A DNA stretch of 36,266 bases from a virus: positions 1-36,266 of IMG/VR virus record IMGVR_UViG_3300037261_000024, one strand, 5' to 3'. Position 1 is the first letter of the stretch, and each line of letters opens with the position of its first letter. Below the pieces are notes generated by a model. It was not told where the DNA came from. It made no database searches and was given only the letters and a program-made list of their open reading frames with translations. The position numbers and the translations under genes were made by a program. Shown in pieces: positions 1 through 7,741 of the stretch.

Positions 1-433
1 GGCACATCGCCACTGGTTGCAGCCGGTTGTGCCAGGGGATGCTCCAGGTCGGTGGGATGCCCACGCCCTCGATCGGGACGTAATGGAACGCCGGGAAGCC
101 TTTGGGGATCACCCGGATCAGGTTGCTGCGGATGATCGAGGCCGGGTCGCCCACCACGATCGTCGAGTCGGGCAGCCAGCCGTCGCGACCTTGCGTGAAA
201 ATCAAACCCAGGGTATCGAACATCGCACTCGCCTCGGCTTCGGTCCCGAGCCAGCCATCGGGCACACCCAGCGAGAGCGTCCGACCGGCGAACGGCTCGG
301 GTAGCGGACCGCTCGTTTCGTTGATCGAGAGGAAGCGGACATCCTCGCCCCGCGCCACCATCGCCGCGCCGAGATCGCGGGTGACCGTGCCGAATCCGGT
401 CGCCGCCATATCGCCCCAGAGGAGCGTCCTCAT
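1..433 (-). CDS. glycosyltransferase, N-terminal part (truncated by window edge)
   Basis: About 144 residues are visible; the C-terminus lies beyond the left edge. The protein begins MRTLLWGDMAATGFGTVTRD, the hydrophobic strand plus glycine-rich turn typical of the first Rossmann half of GT-B (GT4-like) glycosyltransferases, where donor or acceptor sugar binds. A second strand (DSTIVVGDP) and an FHYVPIEGV segment fit the same fold. The ATG overlaps the stop of the preceding gene (ATGA). It is the last visible member of a run of three transferase-like genes after an FkbM methyltransferase. The sugar and target cannot be read from sequence; the family call is good, the substrate unknown. Confidence 0.7.
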   Translation of the reverse strand, partial: MRTLLWGDMAATGFGTVTRDLGAAMVARGEDVRFLSINETSGPLPEPFAGRTLSLGVPDGWLGTEAEASAMFDTLGLIFTQGRDGWLPDSTIVVGDPASIIRSNLIRVIPKGFPAFHYVPIEGVGIPPTWSIPWHNRLQPVAMC

Positions 434-1416
434 ACCGGGACCAGCCCGATCAACTCGGCAACCTGCTCCGCGTCGCGCTGCCAGTCCGTCTCGCGATCGA
501 ACACGGCCCGGATCGCTCGGCACATCTCGGCATGGCGCGCTGGATCGGCGCTGATCTCGCGGATGAGCCCGACCGTCTCGGGGACCGAGTGCTTGTCGAG
601 GTCGATGCACGTTTCGAGGTCGCGCCAATAAGTCCAACCGAGCTTCTCGCGGTAGTGACTGCCGTGCCCGATCAGGGGTCTACCGATTGCCGCCCAGTAG
701 TGGAGGACGTGGCCGTAGCCGTCGCCGTGCTCCTTGTCGTGCCAGCCCCACTTGGAGAACCGCATCTTACCGGAGAGATGCGAGATCGGCTTGACCACAC
801 CATCTGGTCCACCCTCGCCGAATACGCTCCAGGTGATGTCCGGCGCAAGGCTCATCGCCTCTTGGAGCGATGGATAACAGGCGATCGAGGGCATGCAGTT
901 GACGAACGACGTAACGGAGTCGGGCATCCCAAGCCAAGGCTCCGTGTACCCGAACAGCCCGTCCGAGTCGAACTCCTCACCGATCCGGACGCCGCCGGGC
1001 ATCTCCGACGCGTTGAGGATCAGTGGGTTGAGCTGGTGGTCGATGTACTGGTTGGTGTTGCCGACGTGAACGGCGTAGCGGGCGCCGTGCTCATCCGCAA
1101 ACCGCCTGAAGCCTGCCTGGTTCTCCTGGACCGTGGCCATGATGAGATCCCAGCTCATTCCTTGAGCCGCTTCGAGCGTGACGCCGCGGATCAGCCGGTC
1201 GGGGAACTCCTCGTCCCGCATCTCCGGCTCGCCGTGGCTGAGATACTGCTGCGCCAACCGATCGTCGCCGTAGACGATCCCGAACTGCCAGTACCAGCGA
1301 TCCCACCACTCATGGCTGATCGGGGTGTAGATCGTCCAACCGAGCCGATCGCCGAGAAGCTGGAGCGAGTAGAAGAGGCCGGCGTGGTGACGATCGATCA
1401 AGACATTGGTTGTCAA
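430..1416 (-). CDS. probable GT-B-type glycosyltransferase
   Basis: 328 residues if started at the TTG at 1416, which overlaps the upstream stop as TTGA. The longer frame to 1458 would run 45 bases into the preceding gene and has no better start. The N-terminus (NVLIDRHHAGLFYSLQLLGD) looks like the first strand and helix of a GT-B fold; the Trp-rich HEWWDRWYWQFG segment follows. The C-terminal half (ITWSVFGEGG, HYWAAIGRPLIGHGSHY) resembles the nucleotide-sugar half of GT-B enzymes, with RPLIGHG where the usual G-x-P-(V/I) lies. I know no characterised homologue. Context between two glycosyltransferases supports the assignment. Confidence 0.55.
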   Translation of the reverse strand: MTTNVLIDRHHAGLFYSLQLLGDRLGWTIYTPISHEWWDRWYWQFGIVYGDDRLAQQYLSHGEPEMRDEEFPDRLIRGVTLEAAQGMSWDLIMATVQENQAGFRRFADEHGARYAVHVGNTNQYIDHQLNPLILNASEMPGGVRIGEEFDSDGLFGYTEPWLGMPDSVTSFVNCMPSIACYPSLQEAMSLAPDITWSVFGEGGPDGVVKPISHLSGKMRFSKWGWHDKEHGDGYGHVLHYWAAIGRPLIGHGSHYREKLGWTYWRDLETCIDLDKHSVPETVGLIREISADPARHAEMCRAIRAVFDRETDWQRDAEQVAELIGLVPV

Positions 1417-2459
1417 GCGGCTACCGCCTTCGACGCTGAGCCGAGGAAGTCGGCCCACTGAGCGCCGATCGTCTCGATCCCGAACATCTCGATCGCCAGA
1501 TCGCGCAGCGCGGCGCCATGACGTCGAGCTCCGTCCATATCCCGCCCGCTGAGCAGGTAGGCAAGCTCCGCCCTGGCGTCCTCCGGATCGATGTAGCCGC
1601 CGCCTGAGCGCAGAATGTCCGGACCCTCGAACAGATCCCCGATCCAGTCGTCGGGGTACTTTGCGATCGAGAGGACGGGCGCGCCAGTCATCATCGCTTC
1701 GATCAGGCCGAGGGTATAGGACGCCGGGACCGTGCCGGTGTAGAGGTAGGCGCGGATGTCCCGCAGGTACTGGCGCATGGCATCGTAGCCAAGCGTCCCG
1801 ATCCCCCCAGGCAGCAGCTCAGACTTCGGTCCGGCGGGCCGAGCCGCAAGCCCGTCCGTCGCCGCAAGGTAGAAGCCCAAACCGCAGTGCTCGCCACGGC
1901 CGACCATATCCTGGGTCACATTCCCCACGACCGCATCGGTGCCCATCCAGCCGTACCAGTCGGCCGGGTACTTGCCGAAGCGGATCAACGCGTCCTGGCC
2001 GGCGAACACGCCAACGTACTCGAAGGCACGCTGCTCCTTGGGTGAGTAGCGCACGATCTGGAGGCCCTGGGCGTGGAGTGGCGCCATCAGCGCTTCGAGC
2101 CGTGGGTCGGACTGGCCACACGTCCGCCAGATGACCCGCTTGCTCTTGATCCGGTCCCACTGCGGCACGATCCAGCGATCGAGATAGTGATGGCAGATGA
2201 TGGTGTCTGCCCAGTCCAGCACCCGATCCGGGATGTGGCATTTGGCAGCTTCTAGGTTGTTCCGCGTAGGCAGCGCATCGACGGCCGCCTGGAGCTCCGG
2301 GTGGCTCGGAACCTGCGGCAGGGCCGGGCGCTTGTCGTCGTGGGGATGGGCCGGGTCGATGTAGCCATCGAGGTTGAACACTTCGTAGCCGAGGTCGTGG
2401 AACATCCGCACGTCGTCATACGCGGCGATGGAATGGGCGGTGAGCAGCAGGATGTTCAT
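1413..2459 (-). CDS. glycosyltransferase (GT4-like)
   Basis: 348 residues from the ATG at 2459, which overlaps the methyltransferase stop (ATGA). The open frame continues upstream but only as an Arg-rich shadow of that gene. The N-terminus MNILLLTAHSIAAYDDVRMF is a GT-B Rossmann strand. Near residue 250 the segment SYTLGLIEAMMTGAPVLSI is the E-x7-E-like donor-sugar motif region of GT4 enzymes (IEAM..G.PV). The expected role is transfer of an activated sugar onto a protein or glycan. It sits in a four-gene cluster directly downstream of the capsid gene, suggesting virion or receptor glycosylation. Function is inferred from fold only. Confidence 0.75.
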   Translation of the reverse strand: MNILLLTAHSIAAYDDVRMFHDLGYEVFNLDGYIDPAHPHDDKRPALPQVPSHPELQAAVDALPTRNNLEAAKCHIPDRVLDWADTIICHHYLDRWIVPQWDRIKSKRVIWRTCGQSDPRLEALMAPLHAQGLQIVRYSPKEQRAFEYVGVFAGQDALIRFGKYPADWYGWMGTDAVVGNVTQDMVGRGEHCGLGFYLAATDGLAARPAGPKSELLPGGIGTLGYDAMRQYLRDIRAYLYTGTVPASYTLGLIEAMMTGAPVLSIAKYPDDWIGDLFEGPDILRSGGGYIDPEDARAELAYLLSGRDMDGARRHGAALRDLAIEMFGIETIGAQWADFLGSASKAVAA

Positions 2460-3190
2460 CGGCGCACCGCCCGGAAGATCCAATCGCCGAGCATCGTTAC
2501 GGTGTGCGTCTTGCCCAGTACCTTCGCCATGTCCGAGGCCACATGCCCACGAACCGGGTGTGCCTCGCCGACGATCTCCGGCAAGCGGCGCAGTGCTGCC
2601 AGCGTTGCCGTCTCGAAGAACGGCCATTCGCCGCCTTCGCAGTCGATCTTCATGAAGCTCGGTTCGCCGATCTTGAAGCGGTCGAGCAACGCGGCGAGAC
2701 CGAGCGTCTCGACGTCGGCTGACTCGCACTGGACACTGCCGCGGCCGTCATAGGCAAGCGACGTATTACCGACGAAAGCGTGGTGCTCCAGGTTGCCGTC
2801 GCCGACGTAGCGGAAGCGGATCTCACTCGTGCTGGTGCCCTTCGGTCCGATCGCGCCGTGGAAGACGGTCACCCGATCGCTCACGCCGTTCAGCGCCGCG
2901 TTGCGCTCGATCAAGGCCGCATTGTCCGGAACCGGCTCGACGATCAGCACGCGCGCATCAGGATGATCAACCGCGATCGTGATCCCGACCGAGCCGACGT
3001 AACCGCCGATGTCCACAACATCGCCGTGCAGTTCGCGCCCGTGCAGGCCGTACTCGTCATTGGTTCCCAGGCATGAGCTGATCGTGTTCCAGTCGTTCGT
3101 ATCCGCTCGGTACAGGAAGCCAATCGACTTCCCACCGGGTGTCTGCCAGACGCCGGTCTGTTCTTGATAGCTGATCGCTGCCAGAGTCAT
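2456..3190 (-). CDS. FkbM-family SAM-dependent methyltransferase
   Basis: 244 residues. Residues 58-70 (VVDIGGYVGSVGI) form the glycine-rich SAM-binding motif I, E85-P86 ends the second strand, and residues 181-189 (KIDCEGGEW) are the hallmark D-x-E-G-x-E block of FkbM methyltransferases. The family usually O-methylates sugars or polyketides, so in this cluster a sugar hydroxyl is the likely substrate. The ATG at 3190 is preceded by AAGGAGAG. The gene follows two hairpins after the capsid gene and overlaps the next glycosyltransferase by four bases, so the two are translationally coupled. Confidence 0.85.
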   Translation of the reverse strand: MTLAAISYQEQTGVWQTPGGKSIGFLYRADTNDWNTISSCLGTNDEYGLHGRELHGDVVDIGGYVGSVGITIAVDHPDARVLIVEPVPDNAALIERNAALNGVSDRVTVFHGAIGPKGTSTSEIRFRYVGDGNLEHHAFVGNTSLAYDGRGSVQCESADVETLGLAALLDRFKIGEPSFMKIDCEGGEWPFFETATLAALRRLPEIVGEAHPVRGHVASDMAKVLGKTHTVTMLGDWIFRAVRR

Positions 3191-3214
3191 TGCCCCGACT
3201 CTCCTTGTATTGGT

Positions 3215-3246
3215 GCCCCGGCCGAGTGGAGGCTCCCGGCCGGGGC
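3215..3246 (-). terminator. perfect 10-bp stem hairpin, possible terminator
   Basis: GCCCCGGCCG at 3215-3224 pairs perfectly with CGGCCGGGGC at 3237-3246 around a 12-nt loop. It lies just after the stop of the 57-residue gene and before the methyltransferase start. There is no T-run after the stem, so it may be a weak or attenuating terminator, or an mRNA-stability or processing element, rather than a classical intrinsic terminator. Confidence 0.5.
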
Positions 3247-3253
3247 GATGCGG

Positions 3254-3427
3254 CTACTTCTTGGGCGGCTTGCTCGCGGCCGGTGTGCCGGTCTGCGACT
3301 TCGGCGCGGTGCCCTTGATGCCCTGCTGGTCAGTGGCCGGCGGGTTCGGATGAGCGGTGCCGGGAAGATCGGACGTGGGGAACGCCTCGCCGGTTGAGGT
3401 CGGGTGCGTTCCGGTTGGTTCTGCCAT
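3254..3427 (-). CDS. small Thr/Pro/Ser-rich disordered protein
   Basis: 57 residues with no recognisable fold; roughly half are Thr, Pro, Ser, Gly or Ala, and it ends in a basic tail (SKPPKK). The ATG at 3427 has a good ribosome site (AAAGGAACC). It stands alone between two near-identical hairpins, directly downstream of the capsid gene and upstream of the glycosylation cluster. Possible roles are a capsid decoration or linker protein, or a mucin-like acceptor for the neighbouring glycosyltransferases; both are inference from composition and position. Confidence 0.65.
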   Translation of the reverse strand: MAEPTGTHPTSTGEAFPTSDLPGTAHPNPPATDQQGIKGTAPKSQTGTPAASKPPKK

Positions 3428-3449
3428 CGTGGTTCCTTTCGCTGTTAGT

Positions 3450-3477
3450 GCCCCGGCCCGAGGGGCCGAGCCGGGGC
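3450..3477 (-). terminator. 8-bp stem hairpin after the capsid gene
   Basis: GCCCCGGC at 3450-3457 pairs with GCCGGGGC at 3470-3477 around a 12-nt loop. It begins about ten bases after the capsid stop. Stem and loop length match the hairpin at 3215-3246. No T-run follows, so partial termination or protection of the capsid mRNA 3' end are both possible. Confidence 0.5.
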
Positions 3478-3486
3478 GGTGGATGC

Positions 3487-5025
3487 TTACGGGATGACGC
3501 TCGTGTAAAGCTGGGCAGCTCCCACGTTCACGCCGGTCGCGGCGTTGAACCCGATTTCCTCTTCGCCACGGAAGCCGATCAAGTTCAGGTCCCAACGGGT
3601 ACCAGCCTGGTCGCTCGTGTCGATCCGGAACTCCATGCCCCGGAAGAGCTTGAACACGTCCCACTCGGCGCCGATCACGATCTTGGTCGTGGCGTTCGTG
3701 CCGAGGTTGGTGTCGTAGTAGACCGGGACGCCCCAGTACGACAGGCCGCCCGAAGGCGTCCGGCCGAAGCCCGGCTGCATCCCTGCGCGGACCGGACCCT
3801 CTGGCGTGTTCCAGAAGCCCGCGGTGTCAGAACCTTCCCCGATCCCGGTGAAGTAGGTCGTGTGGTCGGTGACGTACGCCGTCGGGTTCCGGTTACGGCC
3901 CGCCAGTGAACGCTGGACCTGGAGCAGCGCGTTGGCGAGCGACCCGGCCAGTGTGGAGACTGACGCAGAGCTGAACGCCGTGCTGTAGGACAGGAAGCTC
4001 GAAGCCGCCGCCAGCGCCGTGTAGACGCCGTACGTTGGATCGCCTGCGCCAACCGTCTGGCCGACGCCGCCCGTTCCCGAGCCGCCGACTGCGATGTAGT
4101 AGTTCTCGCCGAGGATCGCGGCCTTGGCCAGCTCGTCCATGACATCCTGCTCAGCAGAACCGGCAGAGAAGCGGGCGTACTGCTTGCTGATGTCGTAGAT
4201 GGCTGCCAGGGTGCCGAGGTACGCGGTGTACGAGCCGTAGGACTCGTTGAGGTTGGCCTTAGAGACGCCCCAGTCAGAGAACGTCATCCGCGACGGCGCG
4301 TTGAGGCGGTAAGGCATGTCGACTCCCCGGACGTTCACGCCGTTGCGCACCGTCACGAGGTTCTGATAGACCACGCCCTGCGTGGCCGGCTTGACCAGCG
4401 TATCAACGAGGTTGTTCGGCAGCACGTAGCCGCCGGTCGCGCCCGTCGCGCCGAGGGTTGCCTTGCCATCCGATCCGATCATCGAATACGCCTGGCTGTC
4501 GTCCGGCACGCCGCCGAAACGAACGCCGAGGTCGATCAGCGCGGCCTTGCCCGCGTTGATCACGTCGATGTCGATGCCCTGGAGGCCGATACCCTTGAAG
4601 TTCATCAGCCCAAGGATGAACTCGCCTGCTCGGTAATCCCGGAAGGCGGCCTTGAGCGCGGTGTGCGGTTCGAGCGCCCGGCTACCGATGTAGCGAGACG
4701 AGTCGTCTGGCGTCGGTCCCTGCCCGATCGCAGCCGCGAGGCTGGGCGTTCGGACGTTCTTGAGCGCCGCCTTGACGGCCGAGTCGATCTCGGCCTTGCG
4801 CTCGGCAGCTTCGTCGCGCCCCGCCTGGAGCACGTGGTCCTGCTTGAGCGAAGTCAGCCGGGCATCGAGTCGCGCCGCCTCATCGGCGAGCTCCTTGATC
4901 CCGTCCGTCTCCGGAGCGGCTTGCGTGGCGCCATCCGCCTTCTTCGCATCCTTGCGGGCACCGACCTCCCTGATGGCTCCGATGAGCTGGTCGATCTTCT
5001 CGCCCAACTCCTTCTCTTCAGACAT
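3487..5025 (-). CDS. major capsid protein (HK97 fold)
   Basis: 512 residues. The start is the ATG at 5025, preceded by AGGAGATCA and overlapping the protease stop by eight bases. Residues 1-90 are charged and predicted coiled coil (KELGEKIDQLIGAIREVGA), as in the delta/scaffold region cleaved from HK97-type capsid proteins. Residues near 190-240 (GGYVLPNNLVDTLV, then VNVRGVDMPYRL) are the typical N-arm and P-domain entry; the C-terminal half carries the A-domain. It follows the prohead protease directly, the standard order. Family assignment is strong; the cleavage site cannot be fixed by eye. Confidence 0.88.
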   Translation of the reverse strand: MSEEKELGEKIDQLIGAIREVGARKDAKKADGATQAAPETDGIKELADEAARLDARLTSLKQDHVLQAGRDEAAERKAEIDSAVKAALKNVRTPSLAAAIGQGPTPDDSSRYIGSRALEPHTALKAAFRDYRAGEFILGLMNFKGIGLQGIDIDVINAGKAALIDLGVRFGGVPDDSQAYSMIGSDGKATLGATGATGGYVLPNNLVDTLVKPATQGVVYQNLVTVRNGVNVRGVDMPYRLNAPSRMTFSDWGVSKANLNESYGSYTAYLGTLAAIYDISKQYARFSAGSAEQDVMDELAKAAILGENYYIAVGGSGTGGVGQTVGAGDPTYGVYTALAAASSFLSYSTAFSSASVSTLAGSLANALLQVQRSLAGRNRNPTAYVTDHTTYFTGIGEGSDTAGFWNTPEGPVRAGMQPGFGRTPSGGLSYWGVPVYYDTNLGTNATTKIVIGAEWDVFKLFRGMEFRIDTSDQAGTRWDLNLIGFRGEEEIGFNAATGVNVGAAQLYTSVIP

Positions 5026-6055
5026 TGATCTCCTCATCGCTCGCAGGCAGCAGCGCACCTTGGGCAATGAGGTCGCCCAGGAGTGTGATCGCCGCCTCAA
5101 GCTGGCTGATTGTCTTGGCCGATAGAACGCGCCCAGCCTTTGCCACTTCGTCGCCGGTTGGAGCGGAAGGATTAGCCGCCGCGTCCAACGAGGTCAGGAG
5201 GAGGTCCGCCTGGTTTGCGTCAAGCCCGACCAGCAGCGCTTTGAGCGCCTCGGCCGGAAGCTCGTCAATGGTAGGGGCCGTCAGAAACGCCTTGAGTGGC
5301 GGCAGGACGGCGTAGGTGTTCTGGGGTGTCGTGGTGATCGTGTGTCGGATCATCGGCCAGACGTCGATGTGGCCATTGTCGGAGGCTTTCTTATACGCCG
5401 CCTCGGAGCTGCCGTAGAGCGGTACGCCGCCACGCTCAAGCCTCGCGATAAGCTCGCGTCGCTTCTCGCCGGCATTGGCCCAGAAGTCGGCCCAGATACC
5501 TTCATCTTCCGGGGTTGCGTCCATCAGGACGTGGCCCAGGATCGCGCCTTTCATCAACCCCGTGGGGTCTTGGCGGTGGTGCCAGTCCACGACCCGTTCG
5601 CGGCTGTCCATCAACGCCTTATGACCGTCGATGAGGTCGGTCGTCTCGTCGAACCACTCACCATCGAGATCGACGCCACGCGGAGCGCCGGCCTTTGGGA
5701 TCGGACCACCGAACGGCAGGACGAGAATGCGCCGCGGGATCTTGCCACTCAGCCAACGGTCGAGCTGCGGCGTGTCCATCGGCTCGGCTTTCAGCTCGCC
5801 CAGCCCCTTGCCGGCTGGTTCGCCGATGCCCAGCTTCTTCGCCGCGGCTTCGACCTTGGCTCGGGCCTTGTCGCCGAACGGGCTCTGAGAAAGGCGCGCC
5901 AGGGCGTTGCGGACGTGGGCCGCATCCTGGAGCGGGAAATGGCGCAGGCTGCGCGGGACCGTTCGTCCTGAGCCGTCCTTGGTGCCTCCGGGCTCGATGT
6001 AGCCGAAGTCCGAGTCCGGCAGATCGTCAATCGAAGCAGCGGTCAGTTCAGCCAT
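5018..6055 (-). CDS. prohead (capsid maturation) protease
   Basis: 345 residues. The first 75 (LPDSDFGYIEPGG, RSLRHFPLQDAAHVRNALAR) form a ChaB-like/DUF6582-type segment often fused to phage proteases. The central part has a candidate catalytic His in VDWHHRQDPTG (about residue 159) and a candidate nucleophile in VPLYGSSEA (about residue 214), followed by DVWPMIRHTITTTPQN, the conserved strand and turn of herpesvirus/HK97-like S78 proteases. A Leu/Ala-rich C-terminal tail may act as scaffold. It lies immediately upstream of the capsid gene. The active residues are inferred by family pattern. Confidence 0.8.
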   Translation of the reverse strand: MAELTAASIDDLPDSDFGYIEPGGTKDGSGRTVPRSLRHFPLQDAAHVRNALARLSQSPFGDKARAKVEAAAKKLGIGEPAGKGLGELKAEPMDTPQLDRWLSGKIPRRILVLPFGGPIPKAGAPRGVDLDGEWFDETTDLIDGHKALMDSRERVVDWHHRQDPTGLMKGAILGHVLMDATPEDEGIWADFWANAGEKRRELIARLERGGVPLYGSSEAAYKKASDNGHIDVWPMIRHTITTTPQNTYAVLPPLKAFLTAPTIDELPAEALKALLVGLDANQADLLLTSLDAAANPSAPTGDEVAKAGRVLSAKTISQLEAAITLLGDLIAQGALLPASDEEINV

Positions 6056-6321
6056 CAGGCAGCCCTCGGTAGATCAATGAGGCCAAGTAGCCAAAGCTCT
6101 TCTTCGTCGTCACGGTTGAAGTCGATATGCGTGAGCACCTTGTCCGGATAGAGCGGGCCGTGGGTACGTCCGCGGCGTCGAGGCGGCTCTGCGTCGATCG
6201 CTCGCCAGCCCTTGGGCGGATCGAGGAACAGGCCACCGTGATGCTCGTCTGTGACTGGATGCGCGCAGTCGTTCTGAAAGACGTTCAGTTGGAAGACGTT
6301 GCACTGGAAGACGCCAGCCAT
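6055..6321 (-). CDS. small structural-type protein with VFQxN repeats
   Basis: 88 residues. The N-terminus holds three copies of a five-residue unit (VFQCN VFQLN VFQND), encoded by imperfect 15-nt DNA repeats. The rest (HHGGLFLDPPKGWRAIDAE, EEELWLLGLIDLP) is unlike anything I recognise. Similar FQ-x-(D/N) repeats open many small phage proteins next to structural genes. The stop overlaps the protease start (TGATG); the start is directly after the stop of the Gly-rich gene. The role may be a virion accessory, but this is inference. Confidence 0.7.
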   Translation of the reverse strand: MAGVFQCNVFQLNVFQNDCAHPVTDEHHGGLFLDPPKGWRAIDAEPPRRRGRTHGPLYPDKVLTHIDFNRDDEEELWLLGLIDLPRAA

Positions 6322-7353
6322 CTAAAAGCTCACCACGAGCGCGTAGCCGTCGCCGCCGTTCCCGCCAGCCCCGCCGCCGCCGGTATCGGTGCCACAACCT
6401 CCGCCGCCACCTGCTCCGCCGGGGAAGCCACCGTTACCACCGGCTGCGCCTGACGTGTTGCTGGTGACCGTTCCCCCACCGCCGCCGCCACCAGAGCCAG
6501 CGCTGACACCGAGCACGCCATCAGGACCATTGGCTCCGGCCGTTGGCGAGGCCCCGTCTGTGCCAACCGCCCCGCCGCCGCCACCAGAGCCATAGGTGGT
6601 TCCCGTGCCGCCGCCAGCCTTGCCGGCGACGAGTCCGGGTGTCGCCGTGGCACCCGTACCTACGCCGCCTCCGCCGCCACCGTAGATAGATTGGCCACCC
6701 GGACCGTTGGCTGGGGTATTGGTGTGGCCACCGCCGCCAGCGCCGCCCCATTCGGCCATGTTGCCGGCAGCAGCGGAAATGGTCCCGGCACCACCACCAC
6801 CGCCAACCTGTTGCGTGATAAGGCCAGTCCCAGGGAAGCCGCCCTGGGCGACCGCCGTGTTCGGGTTGGGGGCCAGGCCGACACCGGCCGTCCCACCCCC
6901 ACCGCCACCGCCGCCAGCAACCGCTGTAATGGCACCGAACCCGCCTCCGCCTCCGCCATAGGCCGCGACATACGGAGCCGTCGATGGACCGAACAACGTG
7001 TTGCCGCCGGGGTTGCCGACGATCCCGACCGCACCGGAGCCGCCCGTCGCCCCGCCAATCGCACCGACCCCGACCGTGATCGGAACCTGACCCGGAAGCT
7101 GCGAGGCGAGGATCATCCGCGAGTTACACGCTCCCCCCCCGCCACCCGCGCCGCCCATACGAATCACGGCACCCGTCGTAGAACCGCCACCGCCGCCAGA
7201 ACCGCCAGCGCCCACGAGATAGACGTAGACGAGCTTCGCCCACGGCGGTTTGGCCCAGACGCCCGACGGTGTGGAGCCGCCAAAGGAACGGAACTCCTGG
7301 ACATCGATGAGCCCCGTCCCTGGAAAGAAACCGCGCTCCATGCCGGGGTTCAT
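6322..7353 (-). CDS. glycine-rich adhesin/tail-fibre tip protein
   Basis: 343 residues, extremely glycine-rich from about residue 45 on, with runs such as GGGGGSTTGAV and many GG-x-G units. The N-terminus (IDVQEFRSFGGSTPSGVWAK then KLVYVYLVGAGGSG) matches the start of phage glycine-rich domains, where W-x-x-P precedes a strand ending in VGAGG. Such proteins form polyglycine-sandwich fibre tips or adhesins. The ATG at 7353 is taken, although a second ATG at 7341 is possible. It sits in a block of fibre-like genes between portal and protease. Confidence 0.7.
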   Translation of the reverse strand: MNPGMERGFFPGTGLIDVQEFRSFGGSTPSGVWAKPPWAKLVYVYLVGAGGSGGGGGSTTGAVIRMGGAGGGGGACNSRMILASQLPGQVPITVGVGAIGGATGGSGAVGIVGNPGGNTLFGPSTAPYVAAYGGGGGGFGAITAVAGGGGGGGGTAGVGLAPNPNTAVAQGGFPGTGLITQQVGGGGGAGTISAAAGNMAEWGGAGGGGHTNTPANGPGGQSIYGGGGGGVGTGATATPGLVAGKAGGGTGTTYGSGGGGGAVGTDGASPTAGANGPDGVLGVSAGSGGGGGGGTVTSNTSGAAGGNGGFPGGAGGGGGCGTDTGGGGAGGNGGDGYALVVSF

Positions 7354-7354
7354 C

Positions 7355-7741
7355 CTAGAACGAGCCGCCGAACGCGCTGGCCGTGATGAGTTGGTTTGAC
7401 GCCCAGGACGTGGCGACGAGAGTGTGAGTGGCGGCCAGGATCAGGTTCGCGTAGGTACGGCTGATCCGGAACGGCGCGATCGTGGTCGAAGGCGTGACCA
7501 CTGGCACAACGAAGTTATCGATGAGCCAGTAGGAGCTCGTGTCATAGTAGAAGATCGCCACGACGCCCGCCACGGTCACGCCGGCGCCGACGAGATCGAT
7601 CTCCTCGACCTTCCCGCCGTTCCCGCCGGCGGTGAAGATCGTCACGCTGTGAGACGGCGCGGTGTAGCTGGTATCGGCCGTCGCGCTGAGCTGGGCCGAG
7701 CCTCGGGTAGGGGTGGCCGCAAACGCTGGAGCAGTTGCCAT
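7355..7741 (-). CDS. conserved phage structural protein, function unknown
   Basis: 128 residues beginning MATAPAFAATPTRGSAQLSA. The middle (SVTIFTAGGNGGKVEEIDLV, VVAIFYYDTSSYWLID) looks like an all-beta sandwich and ends in a Phe, as many virion proteins do. I recognise the general pattern from phage structural regions but know no function. It is joined to the upstream fibre gene without spacing (TAGATG) and is followed by the Gly-rich adhesin gene one base after its stop. Confidence 0.7.
   Translation of the reverse strand: MATAPAFAATPTRGSAQLSATADTSYTAPSHSVTIFTAGGNGGKVEEIDLVGAGVTVAGVVAIFYYDTSSYWLIDNFVVPVVTPSTTIAPFRISRTYANLILAATHTLVATSWASNQLITASAFGGSF

Noticed and set aside
1408-1422. TTGACA on the minus strand at the start of the gene at 430-1416
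   Set aside because: It is formed by the TTGA stop/start overlap and the following codons; no -10 box at proper spacing is seen.
532-1461. 309-codon plus-strand open frame
   Set aside because: Antisense shadow of the glycosyltransferase at 430-1416, with no ribosome site and atypical composition.
6389-6961. Proline-rich plus-strand open frames
   Set aside because: They are the complement of glycine codons in the Gly-rich adhesin gene.
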